Of a stretch of 64,000 bases of DNA, positions 25,307 through 33,170 are shown in pieces (the stretch's first letter is position 1; every line of letters starts with the position of its first letter). Below the pieces are notes generated by a model. That model was not told where the DNA came from. It ran no database searches and saw nothing but the letters and a program-made list of their open reading frames with translations. The position numbers and the translations under genes are program-made. The stretch comes from Acidimicrobiales bacterium AG-414-N20. Lineage in GTDB: Bacteria; Actinomycetota; Acidimicrobiia; Acidimicrobiales; MedAcidi-G1. Location of the stretch: positions 1 through 64,000 of the forward strand of contig QCLO01000004.1 in the NCBI GenBank assembly GCA_003214465.1, given 5' to 3'.

Positions 25307-26112
25307 ACAAGGCTCCATCCCTGTCTAGCGAAATTAAAGGAGACGGAGATCCGCTACTGATACTCCACGGATTTACAGGAGACCGCTCAACGATGTCATC
25401 AATTTCTGAACCTCTTAGTAAAAACTACTCTGTTATATCTGTAGATCTCCCCGGTCATGGAAACACAGTAAAGGATCTAGAGCCATACTTATTTAATTTC
25501 GAAGACACTCTCAAAGCCCTAATAGAAGTAATGGAGTTCTATGACCTGGAGGAATTTAACGTACTGGGCTATTCAATGGGGGGACGCCTATCTCTAGGGC
25601 TAGCAACCAAATACCCAAACAAGATAAAGAACACGATTCTGATAGGAGCTACGGCTGGTATAGCTGATGAAAACCAAAGAATTGCCAGACGCAGATCTGA
25701 TGATCGTTTAGCAGAAGAAATCCTGGAAAAAGGTGTCGAGTGGTTTGTTGAATATTGGATGGAACAGCCCATCTTCGAATCTCAAATTAGAATAGATCCC
25801 GAAACCTTCGATGCTTCCAAAAAACAAAGGCTGCAAAATAATGCCCAAGGTCTAGCGAACAGCCTGAGGGGTTCTGGGACCGGAAGTCAACCTTCCTTTT
25901 GGAGGAAACTAAACGAAATAAATTCACCGACTCTCATAATAGTCGGTGAAGAAGACCCTAAATTTAGATCACTTGCAGTTCGTTTAAATAGTGGAATTAG
26001 CAAATCAGAAATCGTAGTAGTACCAGAATCTGGACATGCTTGCCATCTAGAAAATCCTGATTTCACACTCGAAATAATAAAGACATTTCTAGAAGAGGTT
26101 CTTCCAAGGTGA
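25303..26112 (+). CDS. menH: SHCHC synthase-like alpha/beta-hydrolase
   Basis: A 269-residue alpha/beta-hydrolase with the oxyanion loop LHGFTGDRSTM, the nucleophile elbow LGYSMGGRLSLGLA, and the acid/His segments VGEEDPKF and SGHACHLENP. Position between menD and menC, with ATGA-type overlaps on both sides, identifies it as MenH, which removes pyruvate from SEPHCHC to give SHCHC in menaquinone synthesis. On sequence alone it could be another hydrolase of the same fold, but the operon makes MenH by far the best reading. Confidence 0.93.
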   Translation: MNKAPSLSSEIKGDGDPLLILHGFTGDRSTMSSISEPLSKNYSVISVDLPGHGNTVKDLEPYLFNFEDTLKALIEVMEFYDLEEFNVLGYSMGGRLSLGLATKYPNKIKNTILIGATAGIADENQRIARRRSDDRLAEEILEKGVEWFVEYWMEQPIFESQIRIDPETFDASKKQRLQNNAQGLANSLRGSGTGSQPSFWRKLNEINSPTLIIVGEEDPKFRSLAVRLNSGISKSEIVVVPESGHACHLENPDFTLEIIKTFLEEVLPR

Positions 26113-27125
26113 ACATAATTGAAGTAAATATCGAAGAGCATACTCTTCGATACAAAAAACCGATCTCAACTTCTCATGGCAGTATTACTGAGCGTTCGGT
26201 AATTCTTCTCGGCCTAAAAGACAAAAAAGGGACTTGGGGGTATGGAGAATCTTCACCACTTAAGGGATTTTCAAACGAAAATATTAGTGACGTTGAAAAG
26301 ATTCTTGCTGAATGGGGTAAAACCAAAAACGAGCAGTTACTTACAGGTTCCCTCACTGCGAAAGCTGCTGTTGATTGCGCTTTTTTAGATTTAAAAGCCA
26401 AAAATACCGGCCTACCGCTTCATAAATTTATGAATTCTAAAAGTCTGAAAGAATTCCCTGTTTCGCAACTAATACTGGGTGAAAATCCCGAAGAACTTGC
26501 ATCTAGTGCGTTAAAAGCCACCGAAGCCGGTTATAAAACTTTGAAAATAAAAGTAGGAACTTCAAGCGAAGAAATTGACTACGAAAGATTGAAAGCAGTC
26601 AGAGAAATGGTAGGGCAAGAAATCGCAATACGAATTGACGCGAACGGCGGATGGGATACAAATCAGGCAATTAACATCCTGGGCAGACTCATTCCCTTTG
26701 CAATCGAATTTGTTGAAGAACCAACAAGAGGACTTGACAACTTGGCAACCGTACAGAAAAACGTCACTCAAAAAATAGCAATCGATGAATCATTCCAAGA
26801 TGTTGAAAACATTGACCAAATCAAAGACGACCAAATTGCGGACATCCTTATAATCAAACCTTCTGCAATTGGTGGTATCAAATTCGCTTCACAATTGATT
26901 GATCGGGCGAAAAGTCTAGAATTAGAAGTGGTTGTTACTTCTCTCCTAGATGGAGCTATCGGAGTGGCGGCAGCGGCACATTTAACTTCTGCTCATAATT
27001 TGTTAAACCCAGCACCCGGGTTAGGCACTTCTGCTTTACTCTCAAACGATCTAGCGGAATCTATTCCCATTAAAAATGGGAACATGGTTTTAGACGAGTC
27101 TTCTGGCTTGGGGATTAAAATCTGA
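26109..27125 (+). CDS. menC: o-Succinylbenzoate synthase
   Basis: A 338-residue enolase-superfamily enzyme that dehydrates SHCHC to o-succinylbenzoate. Catalytic features: the KxK motif (TLKIKVGTS), metal ligands in RIDANGGWD, FVEEPTRG and AIDESFQD, and the second catalytic Lys in ILIIKPSAIGG. Start GTG 26109 overlaps the menH stop. It ends directly against the convergent alkylsulfatase-like gene with no intergenic space. menE, menB and menA are not in the window. Confidence 0.95.
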   Translation: MNIIEVNIEEHTLRYKKPISTSHGSITERSVILLGLKDKKGTWGYGESSPLKGFSNENISDVEKILAEWGKTKNEQLLTGSLTAKAAVDCAFLDLKAKNTGLPLHKFMNSKSLKEFPVSQLILGENPEELASSALKATEAGYKTLKIKVGTSSEEIDYERLKAVREMVGQEIAIRIDANGGWDTNQAINILGRLIPFAIEFVEEPTRGLDNLATVQKNVTQKIAIDESFQDVENIDQIKDDQIADILIIKPSAIGGIKFASQLIDRAKSLELEVVVTSLLDGAIGVAAAAHLTSAHNLLNPAPGLGTSALLSNDLAESIPIKNGNMVLDESSGLGIKI

Positions 27126-28487
27126 CTATTGCATGCTCTTTCTAACTGCGTCACGCATCTTCATTCTTGGAGTTCGTTCTCCATATGTTGCTTCCGATTC
27201 TCTTGCTGCAGCCGCAAAAATTCCTTTAGACATCAATGAACGCTCTGTGGAACGCCTCTGCCAATAGATCCGTGCTCTTGCTCTCTGAGCCCCTTCATGA
27301 GATGGCTCAGATTGAACAGCAATCTCCACCAGATGACAAGCGAGACGAAGTTCCCCTTTTTCAGCAAGTTCGTCAGCACGATCGATAAGTACTTCGATAG
27401 AACCTAAAAGTGAAACCATTTCCTTAGCTAAAAGTGAGTCAGGGGCAGGCTTTAATCTTGAAGGATCACCATCCCACCATCCCCCGTAAAGACGGTAAAT
27501 ATTCCTAACTACAAACTCTGGCTCATCATAAAGAGGTGCCAACCATGGTTTGTCAGATAAATGTGCAGGCACAGAAACTTCGTGAATTATTTGATCCAGT
27601 CTTGCTCCTGAATTCATCAGCTCGACTGTGGAATCTATTAAATATTCCAAAGCTTCTGCCATATCGCCCAATACAGACTCAACTCGCTTGCGTCCAACAA
27701 TTGGAAGTCCATGGGCTGGATAAACTCTTTCAGCGCCCCTTTCGATCATCTCCCTCAACGTCTGAGCCCATTCCGGAGCGTAGCGTTGCACCTTTTGGGG
27801 GTTGCCTGCGTTTGGAAAAGTCCAAATAACGAAATCACCTGCATAAACAGTCTTTTTTTCGCTATCCCAAACCCAAGTGTGATCGTCGGTCTCACCGCGC
27901 CCATGATTTAATTCGAGGCTTTTATCACCCACTTCAAGCAAATATTTTTCCTTATAAGTAATCTCTGGATCTGCGACGCTGTCTGGAAGAAACTTGGAGC
28001 CAAATCCTCCAATGCCGATTCTCGTTGTGCCTACATCAGCTTTTGGTGTTATTCCCCCAAACTGTCTCTTGTTTATATAAGTGTTCCAATCGCTTGTGAG
28101 ACGGTAGCGGTCAAAACGATCCAGAACAGCTTCATGCGCAATAACCACAGGTTTCTTTTCTGAGCGTGCTTCAGCATCTTCCATGAAAGCTCCACTTCCA
28201 CCGACATGGTCAAGATGCCCATGCGTATATACGAGAGAATGAATCGGGTCCTTTGACCAATCTCTTAGCGCTTCGACAACATTTTCACCCGAACCTGTTC
28301 CACTAGCATCGACACAAACAAGACCTTCTAGGGTTTTGATAGCCCAACAATGCGAAAAGGACTCGACTACTGCAACTTCATCTTCAACTTCAACCAGTTC
28401 GTCCAACACTCTGTTATGAGGGGGCTCGGGGTTTCCCGTGTCAATAATTCGATTGGATAGTTCCACTGGGTCAACTGTTTCGGACAC
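27126..28487 (-). CDS. Alkylsulfatase-like metallo-beta-lactamase-fold hydrolase
   Basis: A 453-residue protein. The N-terminal two thirds have the metallo-beta-lactamase fold with the zinc motif THGHLDHVGGSGAF, the later metal ligands in LNHGRGETDDHTWVW and YAGDFVIW, and YPAHGLPIVG. The C-terminal part (about 290-430) resembles the alkylsulfatase dimerisation domain (RNIYRLYGGWWDGDPSRLKPAP and ELAEKGELRLACHLVEIAVQSEP). Family enzymes release sulfate from long alkyl sulfates, but many relatives are of unknown substrate. No signal peptide is seen, so it probably acts in the cytoplasm. Confidence 0.88.
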   Translation of the reverse strand: MSETVDPVELSNRIIDTGNPEPPHNRVLDELVEVEDEVAVVESFSHCWAIKTLEGLVCVDASGTGSGENVVEALRDWSKDPIHSLVYTHGHLDHVGGSGAFMEDAEARSEKKPVVIAHEAVLDRFDRYRLTSDWNTYINKRQFGGITPKADVGTTRIGIGGFGSKFLPDSVADPEITYKEKYLLEVGDKSLELNHGRGETDDHTWVWDSEKKTVYAGDFVIWTFPNAGNPQKVQRYAPEWAQTLREMIERGAERVYPAHGLPIVGRKRVESVLGDMAEALEYLIDSTVELMNSGARLDQIIHEVSVPAHLSDKPWLAPLYDEPEFVVRNIYRLYGGWWDGDPSRLKPAPDSLLAKEMVSLLGSIEVLIDRADELAEKGELRLACHLVEIAVQSEPSHEGAQRARARIYWQRRSTERSLMSKGIFAAAARESEATYGERTPRMKMRDAVRKSMQ

Positions 28488-28531
28488 TTTTCCCCCTCTT
28501 TCTAATTAACGTTAGACAAATTGATATCTCT

Positions 28532-29422
28532 CTACCCTATGAATTCACAAATCAGTGAACAAGAACGTTCGAGATCCTCAAAAAAGAAAAAATGTCCACC
28601 TTCAATCCAGTTAACTTCAGTGTTGATTTCCTCGGCTTGCTGTTCAAACCAGACCTTCCCCAAATCTGTTTGAGTACCCGCCAGAATATGGGTTTCAGCT
28701 TTAACTTCACTCAAGCGTTCGAATGTGCTAAGAGGGCCGTATCTTTCTCGCGAACCGAAAATTGTTGCCTCTGTCTCAGGATTGCATGCTAATTCAACTT
28801 GTCCGTCATCTCTGTCTACAAATCCCCACTGAATGTAAGCCCTTAGAACTGAAGGTTCTAAAGCATCCAAAGGCTTTCTGGAACCGTAGGAGTTTTGAAT
28901 TTCTTCACGATCCGACCAAATAGATCTCCGCCTACGAGCGCCAACAGCCAAAGGGTGTTCCTTTTCCTCTAAAAACTCAGCTCGTTCCTTCCTGGAATCA
29001 AAATCCATTGCAATAGCTTCACACAACATTAGAGCTTTTACTTTTTCAGGTGCCATAGCCGCAATCTCAATTGCTATTGCACCGCCGAGAGAGACACCTA
29101 GGATTGAGAAAGCATCTATTCGCAATAAATCCATGACCTTTAATACGTCTGATGCCATCAAATCATTTCCCAGAGCAGCTTCATCTAAAACCTCTTCACT
29201 TGCCCCATGTCCTCGCAGATCAACGCCAACAACTCGATAATTTTCACTAAGCAAACTAGCTATAGGGTCAAACATTCCTGCACAAAAGCCGTTTGGATGC
29301 AGAACGAGCAAGTTGTCATAAACTTCACCAGTTGCTTGCCAATCTAAATATGCTATTTCAAGCCCGTCTGAAATAATTTTTCCTTCCGAAGGAATATTCT
29401 CTATGTTTTTACCACTCGACAA
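28532..29422 (-). CDS. Alpha/beta-hydrolase
   Basis: A 296-residue alpha/beta-hydrolase-fold protein with LLVLHPNGFCAGMFDPIA (oxyanion-hole loop, atypical HPNG instead of HGxxG), VGVDLRGHGAS, and the nucleophile elbow LGVSLGGAIAIEIAA. The catalytic His is probably in EGGHFFFFEDLE near the end. The replacement of HG by HPNG may alter the active site. No specific reaction can be assigned. It lies 44 bp upstream of, and in the same direction as, the alkylsulfatase-like gene. Confidence 0.82.
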   Translation of the reverse strand: MSSGKNIENIPSEGKIISDGLEIAYLDWQATGEVYDNLLVLHPNGFCAGMFDPIASLLSENYRVVGVDLRGHGASEEVLDEAALGNDLMASDVLKVMDLLRIDAFSILGVSLGGAIAIEIAAMAPEKVKALMLCEAIAMDFDSRKERAEFLEEKEHPLAVGARRRRSIWSDREEIQNSYGSRKPLDALEPSVLRAYIQWGFVDRDDGQVELACNPETEATIFGSRERYGPLSTFERLSEVKAETHILAGTQTDLGKVWFEQQAEEINTEVNWIEGGHFFFFEDLERSCSLICEFIG

Positions 29423-29505
29423 TCTTCACCTCGCAATGAATTTGATTTCCAATTGGGATATTTGAGCGTACAAAGATAAAAAGTATCAGTGACTGAGAGG
29501 AAAAA

Positions 29506-30303
29506 TTGAAATTTAATAAACGTTTATTTTTCTTTATATTTTCTGTAATTTTCATATTTTTGATCTCTAGTTGCAGCAGCAAAGAAACAAAAGAAAACAG
29601 AGTGATCTACTCTCAACCTCGTGTATTGGCGGAATACCCTCACGACTCTAATGCTTTTACACAAGGTCTCGAATTTTTTGGTGAACGTTTATTCGAAAGC
29701 ACCGGACTCTACGGGAACTCGAGCATAAGAGAAGTAGACCTCCAATCTGGTTCAACTATTGATTTGGTGATGTTAGACACAGATATGTTTGGAGAAGGTC
29801 TAACTTTTTTAGATGAGAATCGTATTCTTCAATTGACATGGAAGTCTGAAGAAGCGCTTATATGGGAATTAGACCCACTAAGAATTAAGGACAGTTGGAA
29901 ATATGAAGGACAAGGATGGGGGGTTTGCCTCTTGGACGATGGGCGCCTTGCAATGTCTAACGGGTCAAGCTCTTTATCTTTCAGAGATCCGAAAACCTTC
30001 GAAGTAATTAATTCAATTGAAGTCACTTTAGATGGTGTCAAAGTTGAAAAATTAAATGAACTTGAATGTGATGACCAAACGATTTGGTCAAATATTTGGC
30101 AAACAGATCGGATAATTGGAATTAATCCTTCCACTGGTCATGTAACACACGTTTTAGATGCCTCTAACCTCCCTTTAAATAAGGAAAGCCTGCCGTCGGA
30201 TGCCGTTTTGAACGGTATAGCTCAAATACCTGGTAGCGAAAATTTTCTTATCACGGGCAAACTTTGGCCTAAAATTTTTGAGGTTAGCTTCACCAAAAAC
30301 TGA
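29506..30303 (+). CDS. Glutaminyl-peptide cyclotransferase-like lipoprotein
   Basis: A 265-residue protein with an N-terminal signal ending in a lipobox (FLISSC), predicted to be anchored on the outer face of the membrane. The mature part matches the bacterial/plant-type glutaminyl cyclase beta-propeller family: YPHDSNAFTQGLEF, FESTGLYGNSSIREVDL, FGEGLTF, LQLTWK, SNGSSSLSFRDP, LNELECDDQTIWSNIW and NGIAQIP...LITGKLWPKIFEV. It would convert N-terminal Gln of peptides to pyroglutamate. TTG start at 29506 after a GAGAGGA ribosome site. It is convergent with the methyltransferase gene. Confidence 0.9.
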   Translation: MKFNKRLFFFIFSVIFIFLISSCSSKETKENRVIYSQPRVLAEYPHDSNAFTQGLEFFGERLFESTGLYGNSSIREVDLQSGSTIDLVMLDTDMFGEGLTFLDENRILQLTWKSEEALIWELDPLRIKDSWKYEGQGWGVCLLDDGRLAMSNGSSSLSFRDPKTFEVINSIEVTLDGVKVEKLNELECDDQTIWSNIWQTDRIIGINPSTGHVTHVLDASNLPLNKESLPSDAVLNGIAQIPGSENFLITGKLWPKIFEVSFTKN

Positions 30304-30305
30304 AA

Positions 30306-31823
30306 TTAAAGAAAGTTTTTCTCTATTTCCTCTTCTGTCCAAAAACCTGGGAGTGGTCGATCAGGTGAAGTTTCTGCATAGAAGCTGAGTCTTTCCTGCG
30401 CACTTGGGTTAAACATCTCTATCACATCAAAAATCCCTGAACCACATACTGCCCTCAAAGCCCGATCGCCTTCACTTTTTAATTTCGGAAGTTGCGGCGT
30501 GAGTACAATAAGTTTGTGTATTGCATTTTCATCACCGGCGCTTGATAGAACGTGTGCACGGCCTATTGTTTTCCACAAGGTTTCTGGCCTCCGCATTCCT
30601 GCTCGCGTACTGGTGAATGAACCTGAAACTTCCACGTACCACAATCGACCATCTTTTATATCAGTAACAGAGAATGGGAATTGAATACCTAGATCTCGTC
30701 TATTCACCTTAGTTTTGACTATTTCAAAACCTGCATCCGTTAAATGCTCTTCAGCTATATCAGAAGCCTTCTTCCCACTTTCTGTGGCCCTAATGAGACT
30801 TTCATCTCTAGCAGCTATTTCTTCAAATAAGTTACTTTGTTGGACTGAGGAACCAATTAAATCTCTTCTTTTCCAGTAATTTTGACTTTCCTCTAAACGC
30901 TGTCCTTCTACTGCAAGTCTTTCACGCGCTATTTCGATGTATCCGCCGTCTATGTCGTAACCGACTCCTCTTCTTCCTGCCCGCAAAGCTGCAACCAGCG
31001 TTGACCCTGAACCAAGAAATGGGTCAAGTATAAGATCATCTTTAAAAGAGTAAAGATCTATCAGTCTTCTAGGGAGTTCAACGGGAAACGGAGCAGGATG
31101 ACCCACCCTTGTAGCTTGTTCAGCGTCTATTCGCCAAAGATCTAAAGTTGCCTCCATAAATTCATCTGTTGTCACAGTGTTTTCATGAGGAAGATCTTCT
31201 TTTAAACGTCTTTTAACATTTCGTGCGCGGTCGAATCTACCTTTGCTTGCTATGACAACTCTCTCAGTCACATCGCGCAGCACAGGATTTGATGCACTTC
31301 TAAATGACCCCCATGCAACTGAGCCTGTAGCTCCTTCAGCTTTTTGCCAAACGACTTCTCCTCTAAGTAACAACCCAAGCTCATCTTGTAAAATTCGAAT
31401 AATGTCGCTGGAAAGACTCCTGTAGGGTCGTCTTCCGAGATTAGCTACATTTACAGCAATCCTTCCGCCTGGTTCCAGTACTCGCACACATTCGGAAAAA
31501 ACATCATGCAGCATTTCTAAATATTCAAGATAGGACTCTGGTATACCTGTTGCATTTTCGCCAGTGACCGCAATTTCATACTCTTTGCCAACAAAATAAG
31601 GTGGTGAAGTCACTACCAATGCAACTGAAGAATCAGGGATCTGGTGCATATTACGAGAGTCACCGTGTAGACAGCCATCCCCGAGTCCTGTTGCTTCATT
31701 TACTGTCTCATCTGTTGAAATAAAAGGGGCAACGAAACGACTATAGAAAGTTGTTGAATCATGGTTTTCGCGTCGTCCAGACCCAAAGGCAGATGTAGCA
31801 GTTGCTTTTCCGTAGCTAGCCAC
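30306..31823 (-). CDS. DNA methyltransferase (TSPPY type) with C-terminal extension
   Basis: A 505-residue protein. The methylase region (about 40-290) has VVTSPPYFVG as the catalytic motif IV and, later, DPFLGSGSTLVAALRAGRRGVGYDID as the SAM-binding motif, giving the beta-type order. TSPPY favours N4-cytosine methylation, though N6-adenine enzymes also use SPPY. About 160 further residues (from near 345) form a separate domain (AGFEIVKTKVNRRDLG, LWYVEVSGSFTSTRAGMRRPETLW) that I do not recognise and that may aid target recognition. The start is GTG 31823 next to a GGGGG ribosome site. No restriction endonuclease gene is adjacent, so it looks like an orphan methylase. Confidence 0.85.
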   Translation of the reverse strand: MASYGKATATSAFGSGRRENHDSTTFYSRFVAPFISTDETVNEATGLGDGCLHGDSRNMHQIPDSSVALVVTSPPYFVGKEYEIAVTGENATGIPESYLEYLEMLHDVFSECVRVLEPGGRIAVNVANLGRRPYRSLSSDIIRILQDELGLLLRGEVVWQKAEGATGSVAWGSFRSASNPVLRDVTERVVIASKGRFDRARNVKRRLKEDLPHENTVTTDEFMEATLDLWRIDAEQATRVGHPAPFPVELPRRLIDLYSFKDDLILDPFLGSGSTLVAALRAGRRGVGYDIDGGYIEIARERLAVEGQRLEESQNYWKRRDLIGSSVQQSNLFEEIAARDESLIRATESGKKASDIAEEHLTDAGFEIVKTKVNRRDLGIQFPFSVTDIKDGRLWYVEVSGSFTSTRAGMRRPETLWKTIGRAHVLSSAGDENAIHKLIVLTPQLPKLKSEGDRALRAVCGSGIFDVIEMFNPSAQERLSFYAETSPDRPLPGFWTEEEIEKNFL

Positions 31824-31853
31824 TGGACCCCCTAAAAATTTCTTTGCCGCAAA

Positions 31854-31879
31854 TAATGACTATTCCGCTTAAGTCATTA
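31854..31879. promoter_or_regulatory. 8-bp inverted repeat upstream of the methyltransferase
   Basis: TAATGACT and AGTCATTA are perfect inverted 8-base arms separated by 10 bp, about 31 bp upstream of the methyltransferase start. It could be an operator (for example autoregulation) or an mRNA leader hairpin; no regulator is known. Confidence 0.4.
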
Positions 31880-31940
31880 GGGCATTCCATCGTAGAGGAG
31901 TAAAAGCAATAGGACACTAGGTTTTACGATTAATGAAAAT

Positions 31941-31986
31941 TTCCCAAAAAAATGCTGGTTTTATTCCCAAAAAAATGCTGGTTTTA
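31941..31986. repeat. Tandem 23-bp direct duplication
   Basis: A 23-base unit beginning TTCCCAAAAAAATGCTGG is perfectly repeated in tandem (31941-31963 and 31964-31986) in the region between the methyltransferase start and the end of the GH-like gene. It encodes nothing and has no dyad; it looks like a recent slippage duplication. Confidence 0.7.
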
Positions 31987-32002
31987 AAGCCCGAACTCTA
32001 TT

Positions 32003-33046
32003 TTATTTGTACAGATCTGGGTAAATGATTGTGAAATTGTCCGCAAGTTCATCTCTAGCTAATGGCCCTGTGGTGGCCCAATCATAGATAGATCCACCTA
32101 TGGCTTTTGTAGAAGCTACGGAAAAAACAAAGCCTTCCAGGTCATCGATGGTAGCTAAGGGCTCCCCCGGGTCAGGCAGAGCATTGCCATCAGCTATACC
32201 AACCCCTCCTATGGCATGGACTAAAGCCTCTTGATCATTAAGGTTGTTTCGCAACAGTTTTATATTCTCACTGTTGTAATAATTCGAATCTGCATGTTCC
32301 TGTGTTCTAAACGACCAATAATTCATAGGCAACCAAACGTCATAAATTTTTTTCAGCTCTCTCCAAGGAAACTCCGGCCAAAAATTCGGATTTATTACGT
32401 CAGTTACTACAGGCGGCATCACTATCGCACCTAACACCCTGTCTTTTAAATTTTCCCTGAGACTTTTAGAAAGTTCAATCAATCTCGCACTTCTTTCCTC
32501 ATGTTTAAGGTCATCATCATTCCATTCGATATCTACTGCCAATCCATCGAACCTGTGACCAAGCACTTCAAAATCTGCCAGAGCCAATAATCTCTCCAAA
32601 TCCTCGCCGTTTACGTTCCATTTCGGCAAATACCAAGCAACAACATCTAAACCATTTGCATGCGCATTTAAAAGAAAATTGGCAAGATGCCAAGGATCAG
32701 ATACCAATTCATTTGAGCGATCTTCGCTTCTGGAGGCTTGAAGAAATAATGTTCTAACTTTATTTTCCGACATTTCAATTACATCTGCTGGAAATACTGT
32801 GGCGACACCACGAAGATAATTAGGGTCAGCATCAAAAGCGTCGACCCATGCACCCAGACCTCTGTATGAACTAATGGAGTTTTTCGCAACAACATTCGTC
32901 TTCAGAACAGGTTCTATGACCTCAATAGGTTCAGAAGAGACACTCAAGGTAATCGATTCTTCATCAGACATAATTGAGAAAACAACTACAGTTGCAACAA
33001 TCAAGAAAACTAGTGAAAAAACAATCGGTAATCGAAAGTCTTTCAT
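32003..33046 (-). CDS. Membrane-anchored GH18-like TIM-barrel protein
   Basis: A 347-residue protein with a short cytoplasmic start, one N-terminal membrane anchor (about 7-27) and a large external part. The segment RFDGLAVDIEWNDDD resembles the DGxxxDxE catalytic strand of GH18-like TIM barrels, and beta-strands such as GLGAWVDAFDAD, VVAWYLPKWN and VWLPMNYWSF fit a barrel. It could hydrolyse or bind a glycan or cell-wall polymer, or be a non-catalytic barrel; I cannot assign a specificity. It is divergent from an exported amidohydrolase and a CapA-like protein. Confidence 0.6.
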   Translation of the reverse strand: MKDFRLPIVFSLVFLIVATVVVFSIMSDEESITLSVSSEPIEVIEPVLKTNVVAKNSISSYRGLGAWVDAFDADPNYLRGVATVFPADVIEMSENKVRTLFLQASRSEDRSNELVSDPWHLANFLLNAHANGLDVVAWYLPKWNVNGEDLERLLALADFEVLGHRFDGLAVDIEWNDDDLKHEERSARLIELSKSLRENLKDRVLGAIVMPPVVTDVINPNFWPEFPWRELKKIYDVWLPMNYWSFRTQEHADSNYYNSENIKLLRNNLNDQEALVHAIGGVGIADGNALPDPGEPLATIDDLEGFVFSVASTKAIGGSIYDWATTGPLARDELADNFTIIYPDLYK

Positions 33047-33170
33047 TCAAAAAACCGCGACACCGTCAACATATTAATAAAATAGCCACTTTGACTCGAT
33101 ATATCAGGTCACACATAGATTTTCACTACTTGTCATATCTAAAACACCACGCTCAAGTAACGTCAACTAC

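Noticed and set aside
31941-31986. CRISPR-like repeat
   Set aside because: Only two copies, directly abutting with no spacers and no cas genes nearby; it is a simple tandem duplication.
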